A DNA stretch of 64,000 nt. It comes from Hyphomicrobiales bacterium (GTDB lineage: Bacteria; Pseudomonadota; Alphaproteobacteria; Rhizobiales; Rhizobiaceae). The stretch covers positions 1-64,000 of the forward strand of contig UBJR01000021.1 of NCBI GenBank assembly GCA_900465675.1, in the 5' to 3' direction. Position numbers and translations under genes: made by a program. Positions 1 to 8,241 of the stretch are shown piece by piece. The notes under the pieces were generated by a model. The model had not been told where the DNA came from. It was given only the letters and a program-made list of their open reading frames with translations, and made no database searches. Each line of letters begins with the position of its first letter. The first letter of the stretch is position 1.

Positions 1-41
1 CTTGCAATTCCAGTAATAGTGAATAGAATAACGTCGCGTTT

Positions 42-557
42 CTAAATTGCGTACTTTGTCTCATCTTTAAATAGCTGTGACATGATGTGTAGCCGGGTAC
101 ATTCTATTTCCAAGTGCGACATGCCAGTAATTTCAATGGCTTCACTTTGGAGATTCCACGTGCGCGTTAAACCGTTGCTTGGATTTCATTCGCGAACCAT
201 CCGCCGTCTGATCATCGTTACTGGCTTTTTCGCTGCATCGATCACTCCATGATATCTCACCCGCCCATTCTCGAGAAGTTTGTATCCCTCGGCACCGTAC
301 GTTTCCAATTGCCGGAGATGTTGGGCAACCGATGAACTAATCGGCTTGGCTTCTTTAGCGACGACGCCCGCCTTGGAGGAAATACCCAGCAAGCCTGCGC
401 TCGCGCCCGTAAAATCGAGGGAAGATACAGAATCAATCGTGGTGGCTGCCGGATCTCCTGCTGCCTGCACCTGCTGATGCGTCAGGCGCCCCTGCTGGTC
501 ATAGGCAAGCGTGGTGACGGCAGCATCCGTCTGGCTGGTGACCGTTAGCGCCGTCAT
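42..557 (-). pseudogene. Rhs/YD-repeat protein C-terminal tip, decayed
   Basis: The reading frame contains a YD-type repeat (AYDQQGRLTHQQ near residue 19) followed by a tail LLENGRVRYHGVIDAAKKP...RRMVRE that resembles the C-terminal toxin tips of Rhs proteins. The frame stops at TGA just where related tips, as I recall them, carry Trp (VREW). Reading through that TGA gives NPSNGLTRTW and continues open to a TAG at 42-44, so the stop looks like a Trp-to-opal mutation. Upstream the frame runs open to a TAA near 617 without the large Rhs core. The family assignment rests on the YD repeat and on memory of the tip motif. Confidence 0.5.
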
Positions 558-645
558 AGCTTTAGGACCAGCGGCCGAGATCGGGATCGGAGGCTGTATA
601 TCGCCTCGAGCGAGACTTTAATTTTCGCGCTGGCACGCACTAGCA

Positions 646-1029
646 TTGCGCTTACTGAGCGAGAGCCGGCGCCATGTGGCCGCGCTGACGCTTGACTGCC
701 CACCTATCTTGCACCATGTATATTGGAACCCGGAAAGAGATGGCCGGAGATGGTGGCGTCACATGATCACGAATGCAGCAGAACTGGTTCTCGCAACCGT
801 CAACGCTCCTTATTCGAAGCCGCTTGACGAAATGATGCTTGTTGCCTGCATTTTGGATTTTACCAAGGCCAAGTCTGCAGCAGGTCCCGTCTCGTCGTTT
901 TTTGGGGACGTTTCGCCCTCCCTGCAAATGCAATTCGCGTCTGAAAACGGTATCTCGGCCGATGTGCTTGCAATGGCGGCAAAGCAGTTTGGTTCCTGGT
1001 CGGGGCAGACTTACGCTCTGGCCGCATGA
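646..1029 (+). CDS. hypothetical protein preceding the AbiEii-like nucleotidyltransferase
   Basis: I do not recognise a family. The frame opens with TTG at 646; an ATG at 763 would give an 88-residue protein beginning MITNAAELVLAT and may be the true start. The stop overlaps the next gene's ATG by four bases (ATGA), so the two are probably translationally coupled. The position suggests a partner or antitoxin for the nucleotidyltransferase, but it shows no winged-helix signature of the usual AbiEi antitoxin. Confidence 0.55.
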   Translation: MRLLSESRRHVAALTLDCPPILHHVYWNPERDGRRWWRHMITNAAELVLATVNAPYSKPLDEMMLVACILDFTKAKSAAGPVSSFFGDVSPSLQMQFASENGISADVLAMAAKQFGSWSGQTYALAA

Positions 1030-1682
1030 CATCCCGTTGGGACGAGCTTTTTGCGATTGCCTACAAGCTCATCGATGACGTCAATCGACCCCATGTGTTG
1101 GTGACCGATTGGTCCTTCGGCGGCGGTACTGCAATGATGCTGCAGATCAACCATCGCGAAAGCCATGACGTCGATATTTTCCTGGACGATCCGCAGCTCC
1201 TCCCGCTCTTCAATCCAACGACCAACGATTTGATTTTCGAAACGCCGCCGGCCGCCTATGAAGGCGATGGGTCTCATTTCCAGAAAATGGTTTTCACTGG
1301 CATCGGCGAAATCGACTTCATCGTGGCAGGACTGAAATCGGAGCCCGGCGTAATCAAGAAGGAAATTCTCGGCCGGCAGATCAATCTGGAAACGGTCGAA
1401 GAAATCGTTTGCAAGAAAATCTTCTACCGCGGCGCCAGCATCACGCCACGCGACATCTTCGACATCGCAGCAGCCAGCGAAAGTGGTCGGAAAGCCGAAC
1501 TCTGTACTGCATTGGCTGGCTATCCTGATAAATGTTCAGCAGCCATCGATGCCGTCAACAGGCTCGGAGACGAGTTCCTTCAAAGCGCGATCGACGCGCT
1601 CATGATCACCCCGGACTTTCTGCCCTTGCGACAGAATGCGAAGTCGCTTTGCCTGGATGTCCTCGTGGCAAGTGCCGGCTGA
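1026..1682 (+). CDS. nucleotidyltransferase, AbiEii/AbiGii toxin family
   Basis: This 218-residue protein has the nucleotidyltransferase core near residues 29-47: FGGGTAMML followed by HRESHDVDIFL, giving the GG...D-x-D arrangement that binds NTP and metal. Later segments (EIDFIVAG, LETVEEIVCKKIFYR) match the conserved body of AbiEii-like enzymes. Relatives act as toxins of type IV abortive-infection systems or as stand-alone nucleotidyltransferases. Length is near the short end of the family. It is coupled to the upstream small gene and followed by an insertion-sequence scar, which fits an accessory region. Confidence 0.75.
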   Translation: MTSRWDELFAIAYKLIDDVNRPHVLVTDWSFGGGTAMMLQINHRESHDVDIFLDDPQLLPLFNPTTNDLIFETPPAAYEGDGSHFQKMVFTGIGEIDFIVAGLKSEPGVIKKEILGRQINLETVEEIVCKKIFYRGASITPRDIFDIAAASESGRKAELCTALAGYPDKCSAAIDAVNRLGDEFLQSAIDALMITPDFLPLRQNAKSLCLDVLVASAG

Positions 1683-1737
1683 CCAAGCCGTCTGCGTCTG
1701 CTAGTTACAGGTGGTGGCGCTTCGGTTGGCGTCTCTG

Positions 1738-1895
1738 CCGCAAAGTTGGAATGTCCTGTTTCTGCAAAGTTGGAATGTCACACTCCCCGGGTCTGAATGA
1801 CGTCTGGGAGATTGCAGATGGATTGCTAGCGATGAGCGAACGCGATCTGCAGCGGATCGAGATTTTGTCGAAGGTGGTTGCCCAGCGGATGACCC
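1738..1895 (+). mobile_element. ISNCY-type insertion sequence remnant (left end and transposase N-terminus)
   Basis: Two direct copies of GCAAAGTTGGAATGTC lie at 1740-1755 and 1764-1779, typical of the end structure I associate with ISNCY elements. About 50 bases on, an ATG at 1832 opens MSERDLQRIEILSKVVAQRMT, matching the transposase N-terminus of that group. The transposase breaks off after about 21 residues, so only one end of the element is left. Confidence 0.55.
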
Positions 1896-1917
1896 CTTCA
1901 TCGACAATTGCTATCCA

Positions 1918-2055
1918 ATGTCTGAGCTAGAGATGATAGAGGCGCCCGCCGGGATCGAAACACTGCTGCGTTCCCAGGCTGCCTCCAACGAGATCGAGAT
2001 CGCGCGAGGCACTCCGATTGAACCTTGCGGATTCGGCCTGAGATTCCGGTTTTAA
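1918..2055 (+). CDS. 45-residue open frame of unknown nature
   Basis: ATG at 1918 opens MSELEMIEAPAGIETLL...GFGLRFRF and ends in TAA. Composition looks protein-like, but there is no clear ribosome-binding site and it lies directly after the broken insertion sequence. It may be a small gene or the end of another element gene. Confidence 0.2.
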   Translation: MSELEMIEAPAGIETLLRSQAASNEIEIARGTPIEPCGFGLRFRF

Positions 2056-2102
2056 ACATCGTTGGTACTCTTTGGCGACGGCTCCAGTCCTAGGCAAGAA
2101 CT

Positions 2103-2128
2103 CCCTGTCCGCCCGCAGGCGGACAGGG
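2103..2128. terminator. perfect 11-bp hairpin downstream of the DJ-1 gene
   Basis: CCCTGTCCGCC and GGCGGACAGGG form a perfect stem around a CGCA loop. It lies 28 bases past the stop of the minus-strand DJ-1 gene. There is no T-run after it on the minus strand, so a terminator or 3'-end RNA-protection role is only likely. Confidence 0.4.
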
Positions 2129-2155
2129 GTTCGAGTATTTTGTGCAAGGTTTGGT

Positions 2156-2770
2156 CTAAGCAGCCCGAGCCACATCATCCCGGTGATGGATCTCGGTGCC
2201 AAGCACCTTCAAGCACTCGCGGATGAAAGCGGCAAGCGCTGTCCAGCCTTTTGCGGAGACCATTGTACCATCGACATACGCCTCGGTCGGCGAGAGATCG
2301 ACATACGTTCCACCCGCCAAGGTAACCTCCGGTTCACAGGCGCCCAGTGCACCAACTTTCTTACCCCGCACCACACCATCGACAGCCACGAGGATCTGCA
2401 CGCCGTGGCAGATTGTGAAGATCGGCTTCTGCTTCTCATGGAAATGGCGAACCATTGCCTGAACGCGCTTGTCGGTACGGATGTATTCCGGACCACGACC
2501 ACCGGCAGCGTAGACAGCGTGATACTGATCAAGCTGCGTCTCGGCCTCGGAGAAGGTCTTGTTGATCGTAAAAAAGTGTCCGAGCTTTTCGGTATAGGTC
2601 TGGTCGCCCTCGAAGTCGTGCAGAGAGGTCTTGATTAGGTCGCCGGCCTTCTTGTCTGGGCAAACGACGTGCACCGTATGGCCAACGGCTTCCATTGCCT
2701 GCTGGTAAACGAAAATCTCGTATTCCTCTGTGAACTCGCCTGTCAGCATCAGTATCTTCTTGCCTGGCAT
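2156..2770 (-). CDS. DJ-1/PfpI family protein
   Basis: This roughly 204-residue protein has the DJ-1/PfpI fold: strand KKILMLTGEFTEEYE at the N-terminus and the nucleophile elbow FTICHGVQ, where Cys is the reactive residue, after the AAGGRGPEY segment. Family members are glyoxalases/deglycases, chaperones or peptidases; which applies here is not visible. I start at ATG 2770 (MPGKKILM) because AGGAGT lies seven bases upstream, rather than at the longer frame. It is the last gene of the minus-strand transporter group, 61 bases after the binding-protein gene, and may handle reactive carbonyls made in the pathway. Confidence 0.8.
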   Translation of the reverse strand: MPGKKILMLTGEFTEEYEIFVYQQAMEAVGHTVHVVCPDKKAGDLIKTSLHDFEGDQTYTEKLGHFFTINKTFSEAETQLDQYHAVYAAGGRGPEYIRTDKRVQAMVRHFHEKQKPIFTICHGVQILVAVDGVVRGKKVGALGACEPEVTLAGGTYVDLSPTEAYVDGTMVSAKGWTALAAFIRECLKVLGTEIHHRDDVARAA

Positions 2771-2831
2771 GATTTTACTCCTCTTGCTCATGCGATGGGG
2801 CGGCGCTCGCCGCCCCGGTTGACGTGGATAA

Positions 2832-3782
2832 TCAGAAGGGAGAATCCGGGAAGTAGTATTCCTTGGCGTTCTCCTGGGTAATCAGCGGTGCGTCCAGCTT
2901 GACCGTCCCACGAACCGGCGCTTGGCCGACCAGGTTTGCGACCGTCATGTATATTGCGGTCTTGATCATCGCAGGCGGGTACGGTGTTTCGACAGGGGTC
3001 ATTGCATCACCGTCAATGACCTTCTTGACGATGTCTTTCATGCCATTGCCGCCGAGTGCTAGCTTGATGTCCTTGCGCCCGGATTCCTTGACCGCTTCCA
3101 GAACACCGAGCAGCATATCGTCGTCGTTTGCCCATACAGCGTCGATCTGCGGATACTTCGCAAGGTAATCCTGCATGAGTTTAAACGCTTCGTCGCTGTT
3201 CCAGTTGGCGTACTGGATGTCGAGCACCTTCAGCTCCGTGCCTTTTATGGCATCCTGAAAGCCTTGAATGCGCTCGTCGTCGATCACGGTCGGGATGCCG
3301 CGCAGCACGACGAGATTGCCCTTGCCGCCGAGTTTGTCGATCATGAATTTTGCCGTATTGCGGCCGACAGCAATGTTGTCCCCTGCCAGGTAGAGGTCCT
3401 GTATCGTCGGGTCGTTAAGACCGCGATCGACAACCGTGATGAATGTCCCTGAATCCTTGACGGCTTTCACAGGAGTGGTCAGCTCTTCCGATGTATAGGG
3501 CAAGATGACCAGCGCATCGAGCTTGCGGCCCGCCGAGAGATCCTCAAGCGCGCTCACCTGAGCGGTGGCCGACGGCGAGGTTTTGACGACGACTTCGACA
3601 TTCGGGAATGCGGCGTTGATTTCCTTCGCGGCCGCCTGTGCATGGTAGACAATCCCTGCCGTCCAGCCGTGGTCTGCAGCCGGTATCGACACGGCGACGA
3701 CTTTCTTGTCGGCGGCGAGCGCGTGCCCTGCGGTGAGCAACGTCGTAACGGCCGCAGCCGCAATCCATTTCTTCGTAGACAT
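2832..3782 (-). CDS. sugar ABC transporter, periplasmic substrate-binding protein (ribose type)
   Basis: The protein starts MSTKKWIAAAAVTTLLTAG followed by ALA, a clear signal peptide cut near residue 24. The mature part has the type-I periplasmic binding fold: VVAVSIPAADHGWTAGIVYH, then the hinge segments around VVDRGLND and AVWANDDDMLLGVLEAV. This places it in the RbsB-like cluster that binds pentoses, hexoses, polyols or related compounds. Start at ATG 3782 follows GGGAGGAAT. It is co-directional with the permease and ATPase genes. Substrate unknown. Confidence 0.85.
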   Translation of the reverse strand: MSTKKWIAAAAVTTLLTAGHALAADKKVVAVSIPAADHGWTAGIVYHAQAAAKEINAAFPNVEVVVKTSPSATAQVSALEDLSAGRKLDALVILPYTSEELTTPVKAVKDSGTFITVVDRGLNDPTIQDLYLAGDNIAVGRNTAKFMIDKLGGKGNLVVLRGIPTVIDDERIQGFQDAIKGTELKVLDIQYANWNSDEAFKLMQDYLAKYPQIDAVWANDDDMLLGVLEAVKESGRKDIKLALGGNGMKDIVKKVIDGDAMTPVETPYPPAMIKTAIYMTVANLVGQAPVRGTVKLDAPLITQENAKEYYFPDSPF

Positions 3783-3839
3783 TCCATTCCTCCCAGAATT
3801 TGGACCTAAGATCGTGAACCCGTGTGGTCCTGACACGGG

Positions 3840-4832
3840 CTATTTCGAGAACCGTTGGATGAGCATGGCGATGATGATGATGACGCCCTGTACACCGGCC
3901 ACCAGGTACTCCGAGACGAAGTCGGACAGCACCATGAGATTGGCGATCAATTCGAGAATGACCGCGCCTGCCACTGTTCCCCAGACGTGTCCCTTGCCGC
4001 CGCGCAACGCCGTGCCGCCGATCACTACAGCGGTGATGACCTGCAGTTCCCAGAGGACACCCGTTGTCGGCGTCGCCGCACCGAGCCGTGGAACGTAGCA
4101 GATGGCAGCAATCGCGACGCACGCACCCTGGATGGCATAGGCGATCGTGCGTGTCTTGATGATGGAGATACCGGAGTAGCGAGCGACGTCTTCGTTGGCT
4201 CCGACGGCGGCACATTTTCGGCCGTACTTCATTTTGTAGAGAATGAACGACGCTACCGCCGCAACCGCGATCGATATCAGGATGGGATACGGGATGCCCC
4301 CGAACGTGCCGAAATACACTGGTCGATAGGCGTCACGCAGGCTGCGATCGATTGGGATCGTGCCGCCGTCCGACATGTAGGTGATCAGGGCCCTGAAAAT
4401 CCCCATCGTGCCGAGCGTTGCAATGAAGGGTTCGATTTTCCCGATCGTGACGATAAGGCCGTTCATCAAGCCGCAGAACAGACCGACGCCGACAGCCACC
4501 ACCATCCCCGCGGGGATTGCAGACACGCCCCACTCTGGTGCCATCCGATTCATAAACATGATGGTGATCCCGGTGATGAACGCCGCCATCGAGCCGACCG
4601 AAAGATCAAGGCCACCAGAAGAAATAACGAATGTCGCACCGACAGCAATAATGGCTATGAAGGCGCTTCGCGTGATCACATTCGCAAGATTGGTCGCCGA
4701 CAGGAAGTCCTGATTGATTGCGAAGCCGATGACCATCAGCGCCGCAAGTGCGAGGAACGGACCAATATCAGACCATCTGATATTCCACTCCCGGTCCGGC
4801 TTAACCGCCGTGGTGCCCGTAATAACCGTCAT
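3840..4832 (-). CDS. sugar ABC transporter permease (RbsC type)
   Basis: This 330-residue inner-membrane protein has many hydrophobic segments and the branched-chain/ribose permease signature: SSGGLDLSVGSMAAF near residue 70 and GGTALRGGKGHVWGT near residue 273, a cytoplasmic loop contacting the ATPase. Its start overlaps the ATPase stop by four bases (ATGA at 4829-4832), indicating translational coupling. It would form the channel for the substrate delivered by the binding protein at 2832-3782. Confidence 0.87.
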   Translation of the reverse strand: MTVITGTTAVKPDREWNIRWSDIGPFLALAALMVIGFAINQDFLSATNLANVITRSAFIAIIAVGATFVISSGGLDLSVGSMAAFITGITIMFMNRMAPEWGVSAIPAGMVVAVGVGLFCGLMNGLIVTIGKIEPFIATLGTMGIFRALITYMSDGGTIPIDRSLRDAYRPVYFGTFGGIPYPILISIAVAAVASFILYKMKYGRKCAAVGANEDVARYSGISIIKTRTIAYAIQGACVAIAAICYVPRLGAATPTTGVLWELQVITAVVIGGTALRGGKGHVWGTVAGAVILELIANLMVLSDFVSEYLVAGVQGVIIIIAMLIQRFSK

Positions 4833-6406
4833 CTTCTACCTCCCTCGTTGCTTGCCGCAGTGTCGCTCGTTGCCAGAAGCGCGACAGCGTGTTCGGTCAT
4901 AGCCTCCCCGGACACTTCACCTGCGATACGCCCTTCCCTCATCACCACGATGCGATCGCAGATGCCGATGAGTTCCTGCATCTCCGACGAGACGACGATG
5001 CAAGTCTTCCCCTGTGACACGAGCTGCTGGATGAAGGCGTAGATTTGCGCCTTGTTAGCGATATCGATTCCGCGCGTCGGTTCATCGATGACGACCACCG
5101 AAGGGTTCGTGAGCAAGACTTTTGCAAGAAGAAGCTTTTGCTGGTTTCCGCCGGACAGCTGGCCAGCATTGACCCCGATGTCCTTCACGCGAATGTCATA
5201 TTGGTTGACCGCCTCTGTAAGGGCCTCCTGTTCGCGGCGACGTCGCACGAGAAGGCCAGGATGGAAACGGCCGAGCGCCGAGAGCGTCAGGTTCGGGGCG
5301 AGTCGCTCATGCAGGAGAAGCCCCTTGCCCTTGCGGTCCTCGGTCAGGTAGCCGATGCCAGCGTCGAGCGCGGCACGCGGCGAATGAATATCAATTGACT
5401 TGCCCAACAATTCGACCGAGCCAGAGGCTGGACGCAGGCCCATAATTCCTTCGAAGAGCTCCGTTCGACCAGCGCCGATCATTCCGGCGAAGCCGAGGAT
5501 TTCTGATTTGCGGACGTCAAATGAAACGTCCCTCGCAAATCCCGGGACCGTGAGATTGCGCACCGCCAGGATCGTCCCGGTTAAGGCATGTGCCCGCTTT
5601 GGGGGATAGAGGGCTGAGAGATCGCGGCCGACCATCAAACGCGCCATGTCCATTTGGCTGAGCGTCTGCCCGGGGTAGGTCCCTACCATCTTGCCGTCGC
5701 GCAGAACCGTGACCTTGTCAGCAAGTCGCTGCACTTCGTCGAGCCTATGGCTGATATAAAGGATGGCAGCGCCTTGCGCCCTCAGGCGTAGGATGATGAC
5801 GAGAAGCCGGTCTACTTCCTCTCCGGTGAGAACAGCTGTCGGTTCATCGAAGATGACCAGCTTGTAATCGTCAAGGAGGGCACGGGCGATCTGCACAAGC
5901 TGACGGTCCGCGAGCGAAATGTCGCGAACGAGTGCGTTGGGCGACGCGACGCAGCCAAGCTCGGCGAGCTTCTCTGCTGTCAGGCGGCGCATGGTTTTGT
6001 CATCGACAACACCATTTCGCATCATCTCCCTGCCGAGAAACACGTTCTCGGCAACCGTCAGCCCATCGGCAAGCAGGATCTCTTGATGAACAAGAACAAT
6101 ACCGGCTTCCTGGGCCTGTTCAGGCTTGGCGAACCTGACTTCGCCAGTCCCCATCGATAGCGATCCACCGGTCGGCTCGGCGTATCCCGACAGCAAGCGC
6201 ATGAAAGTGGATTTTCCTGCGCCGTTTTCGCCGATAATGGCGTGGATTTCGCCAGGCAGAATATCCAACGTGATATCGGACAAGACCGTGACCGGGCCGT
6301 ATTGCTTCGACAGAGCCGACGCGCGCAGAACCGGATGCCGAACAGCTTCGCCGATCTCCCTCACATCTTCCCTCCCCCGCCTCTCGATGCTGACGACGTT
6401 CGGCAT
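4829..6406 (-). CDS. sugar ABC transporter ATPase, two tandem ABC domains (RbsA type)
   Basis: Two ABC cassettes are fused in about 525 residues. The first has Walker A GENGAGKST, linker ISLADRQLVQIARAL and Walker B VIFDEPTA. The second has a degenerate Walker A (GMIGAGRTE), signature LSGGNQQK and Walker B VVIDEPTRGI. A degenerate second Walker A is normal for RbsA/XylG-like proteins. Start at ATG 6406 (MPNVVSIERRG) follows GAGGAG and lies 10 bases after the regulator's stop; the longer open frame upstream is unlikely. It powers import with the adjacent permease. Confidence 0.87.
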   Translation of the reverse strand: MPNVVSIERRGREDVREIGEAVRHPVLRASALSKQYGPVTVLSDITLDILPGEIHAIIGENGAGKSTFMRLLSGYAEPTGGSLSMGTGEVRFAKPEQAQEAGIVLVHQEILLADGLTVAENVFLGREMMRNGVVDDKTMRRLTAEKLAELGCVASPNALVRDISLADRQLVQIARALLDDYKLVIFDEPTAVLTGEEVDRLLVIILRLRAQGAAILYISHRLDEVQRLADKVTVLRDGKMVGTYPGQTLSQMDMARLMVGRDLSALYPPKRAHALTGTILAVRNLTVPGFARDVSFDVRKSEILGFAGMIGAGRTELFEGIMGLRPASGSVELLGKSIDIHSPRAALDAGIGYLTEDRKGKGLLLHERLAPNLTLSALGRFHPGLLVRRRREQEALTEAVNQYDIRVKDIGVNAGQLSGGNQQKLLLAKVLLTNPSVVVIDEPTRGIDIANKAQIYAFIQQLVSQGKTCIVVSSEMQELIGICDRIVVMREGRIAGEVSGEAMTEHAVALLATSDTAASNEGGRR

Positions 6407-6416
6407 TCGGCTCTCC

Positions 6417-7118
6417 TCAGTCGAATGCCGGCAGGAGCCGGTCGCGAGAATGCTCCAGATGCTCGCGCATCGCGCGCTCCGCTGCAGACGAGTCACCCGC
6501 CTCCAGTGCACCCAGGAGCGCCTCGTGTTCGTCGAGCGCTTCCTCGGTCACCCGCGAATGGAACATCAAACGAAAGATGTGGAAATGGGTGTGCTGATGA
6601 TTGAGGGTCTCGCGAATGAGCTCGTTGCCGGCGATCTCCAAGATCTTGTCGTGGAACATTGCGTCTTGCCGCGCGAAGGTCGAGTAGCGCAGGCGTTCAT
6701 CACCGCCTTCACGACGGCCCATGAGGCCAGCTGCCGCCCGTAGCGATGCGAGCTTGCCCTCATCCATGGCAGTGGCCGCCCTGGCCGCACTATCGGGCTC
6801 AAGAAGCAGTCGGAGCTGATAAAGTTCATCAAAACGGCGTCGGGTGATTTGCGGCGCGGCACTAAAGCCGATGAGATGGGTCTTGATGACAAGACCCTCA
6901 CCCTCTAGTCGTCCTAGCGCTTCGCGAATAGGCGTCTGCGAGACGTTCAGCTCTTTAACGAGGTTATCGACCGTGATCCTAGCACCAGGCGCGATTTTTA
7001 ACGACATCAACTGCGCGAAAATCGCCTCGTAGACGCTCCCTGCAAGACTGTTTGCGCGCGGGATAAATCCACTCGTATCGAACACTTCAGGTGCGGCAGT
7101 CTGATTTCTTTGTTGCAT
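6417..7118 (-). CDS. GntR-family regulator, FCD subfamily
   Basis: The N-terminus has a winged helix with the GntR pattern GARITVDNLVKELNVSQ then PIREALGRLEGEGLV (residues ~40-85). A helical FCD ligand domain follows, with conserved Asp/His positions in FARQDAMFHDKILE and NHQHTHFHIFR. I prefer ATG 7118 (MQQRNQ) because AAGAGG lies six bases upstream; ATG 7136 is the alternative. It heads the transporter group and faces the dehydrogenase operon, so it is the probable regulator of both, with a pathway intermediate as likely effector. Confidence 0.83.
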   Translation of the reverse strand: MQQRNQTAAPEVFDTSGFIPRANSLAGSVYEAIFAQLMSLKIAPGARITVDNLVKELNVSQTPIREALGRLEGEGLVIKTHLIGFSAAPQITRRRFDELYQLRLLLEPDSAARAATAMDEGKLASLRAAAGLMGRREGGDERLRYSTFARQDAMFHDKILEIAGNELIRETLNHQHTHFHIFRLMFHSRVTEEALDEHEALLGALEAGDSSAAERAMREHLEHSRDRLLPAFD

Positions 7119-7177
7119 GTTTTTGCCTCTTGACATGACCTACCGCTACCACGATGCTCCGCTATATGCAATCCCAT

Positions 7178-7189
7178 ATCCTATAGGAT
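7178..7189. promoter_or_regulatory. candidate GntR operator palindrome
   Basis: ATCCTATAGGAT is a perfect 12-bp palindrome in the 88-base divergent gap between the GntR gene and the dehydrogenase operon, ending about 17 bases before the GTG start. FCD-type GntR proteins usually bind short AT-centred palindromes, so this is the obvious autoregulatory operator candidate. Confidence 0.45.
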
Positions 7190-7206
7190 TTTAAATTGGA
7201 GCGGAC

Positions 7207-8241
7207 GTGAAGGTTGATCCGGAGAAAGCTTTAGAGCTGGCTGGGCGGCTCCTGGTCGAGCGCGGCGCACCCTCAAAATGCGCCGATCTTCAGGCGTGCG
7301 TGCTTATCGAGGGCGAGCTCAAAGGCCACCCATCGCACGGGCTGCAACGCCTTCCTCGTATTCTGACCCGCATCGAGCGCGACCTAATCGACCCAGCCAC
7401 CGAGGGCAATGCGCATTGGCGCTCACCATCATTTTTGGAGGTCGATGGGTTGAAAGGACTTGGCCCAGTCGTCGCTATCTCCGCGCTAGAACGAATTGCG
7501 GAGCAAGCTCACAAGACTGGTATCGCCGTTGCCGGCATCCGCAACTCCAACCATCTCGGTATGCTCGCTTATTACGTCGAGCGCTTTGCCGAGAAAGGCT
7601 TGATCGGACTTGCCATGTCCTCCAGCGAGGCCCTCGTGCACCCCTACCGTGGGACGCGGGCTCTCTTAGGAACCAACCCGTTGGCAATCGCAGTACCGAC
7701 GGCAGGCAGGCCTCTGGTGGTCGACCTCGCTACCGCCATCGTTTCAATGGGCAAGATACACCATCATGCTGCAAACGGTTTGCCAATACCTGAAGGCTGG
7801 GCACGCGATGCCAACGGGAGACCGACAACTAATGCGGCGGCCGCCATGACGGGCTCGATCGCACCCTTTGGCGAAGCCAAGGGCTATGCTCTCGGCATGG
7901 CGCTGGAACTGATGGTGGCGTCGATTGCGAGATCCGCAATCGCGCCAGACGTCCGAGGGACGCTCGACGCCGACGCCATATGCAACAAAGGCGATGTGCT
8001 CATTGCCATTGATGTCGGTGAACAACCCGAGTTCCTAGCCTGCTTCAGCGCCTATCTCGACAGCGTACGCAGTTCCCGCCCGTCGGATCCAGGCATGCGC
8101 GTGACCGTTCCAGGCGACGGCGCGTCGGCTCGACGCGAAGGTGCACTTTCCGATGGCATCGAGATTTCGGCCAGGCTTTGGGACGAACTGAACGCCCTCT
8201 CTCACTCCAGCAAATCGCTTGTCAAAGGACATGGACAATGA
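7207..8241 (+). CDS. Ldh-family NAD(P)-dependent oxidoreductase (malate/L-lactate/sulfolactate dehydrogenase family)
   Basis: This 344-residue protein matches the Ldh_2 (YiaK/ComC/AllD) family, not classical LDH. It carries the conserved HPSHGLQRLPRI and NSNHLGMLAYYVE segments (substrate and nicotinamide site), LGTNPLAIAVP, and the late FGEAKGYALGMALELM. The family oxidises 2-hydroxy acids or reduces 2-keto acids. GTG start with GGAG six bases before it. Its stop overlaps the next start by four bases. First gene of a four-gene plus-strand operon; the exact 2-hydroxy acid is unknown. Confidence 0.82.
   Translation: MKVDPEKALELAGRLLVERGAPSKCADLQACVLIEGELKGHPSHGLQRLPRILTRIERDLIDPATEGNAHWRSPSFLEVDGLKGLGPVVAISALERIAEQAHKTGIAVAGIRNSNHLGMLAYYVERFAEKGLIGLAMSSSEALVHPYRGTRALLGTNPLAIAVPTAGRPLVVDLATAIVSMGKIHHHAANGLPIPEGWARDANGRPTTNAAAAMTGSIAPFGEAKGYALGMALELMVASIARSAIAPDVRGTLDADAICNKGDVLIAIDVGEQPEFLACFSAYLDSVRSSRPSDPGMRVTVPGDGASARREGALSDGIEISARLWDELNALSHSSKSLVKGHGQ

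Noticed and set aside
2103..2128. Hairpin as a classical Rho-independent terminator
   Set aside because: The stem is perfect but no T-run follows on the minus strand, so only a tentative 3'-end role was assigned.
2072..2638. A 188-codon plus-strand frame opposite the DJ-1 gene
   Set aside because: The minus frame carries the DJ-1 nucleophile motif and a good ribosome-binding site; the plus frame has neither.
3855..5042. A 395-codon plus-strand open frame
   Set aside because: It is antisense to the permease and ATPase genes, which have clear motifs; its translation is low-complexity and Asp/Arg-rich, as expected of a shadow in GC-rich DNA.
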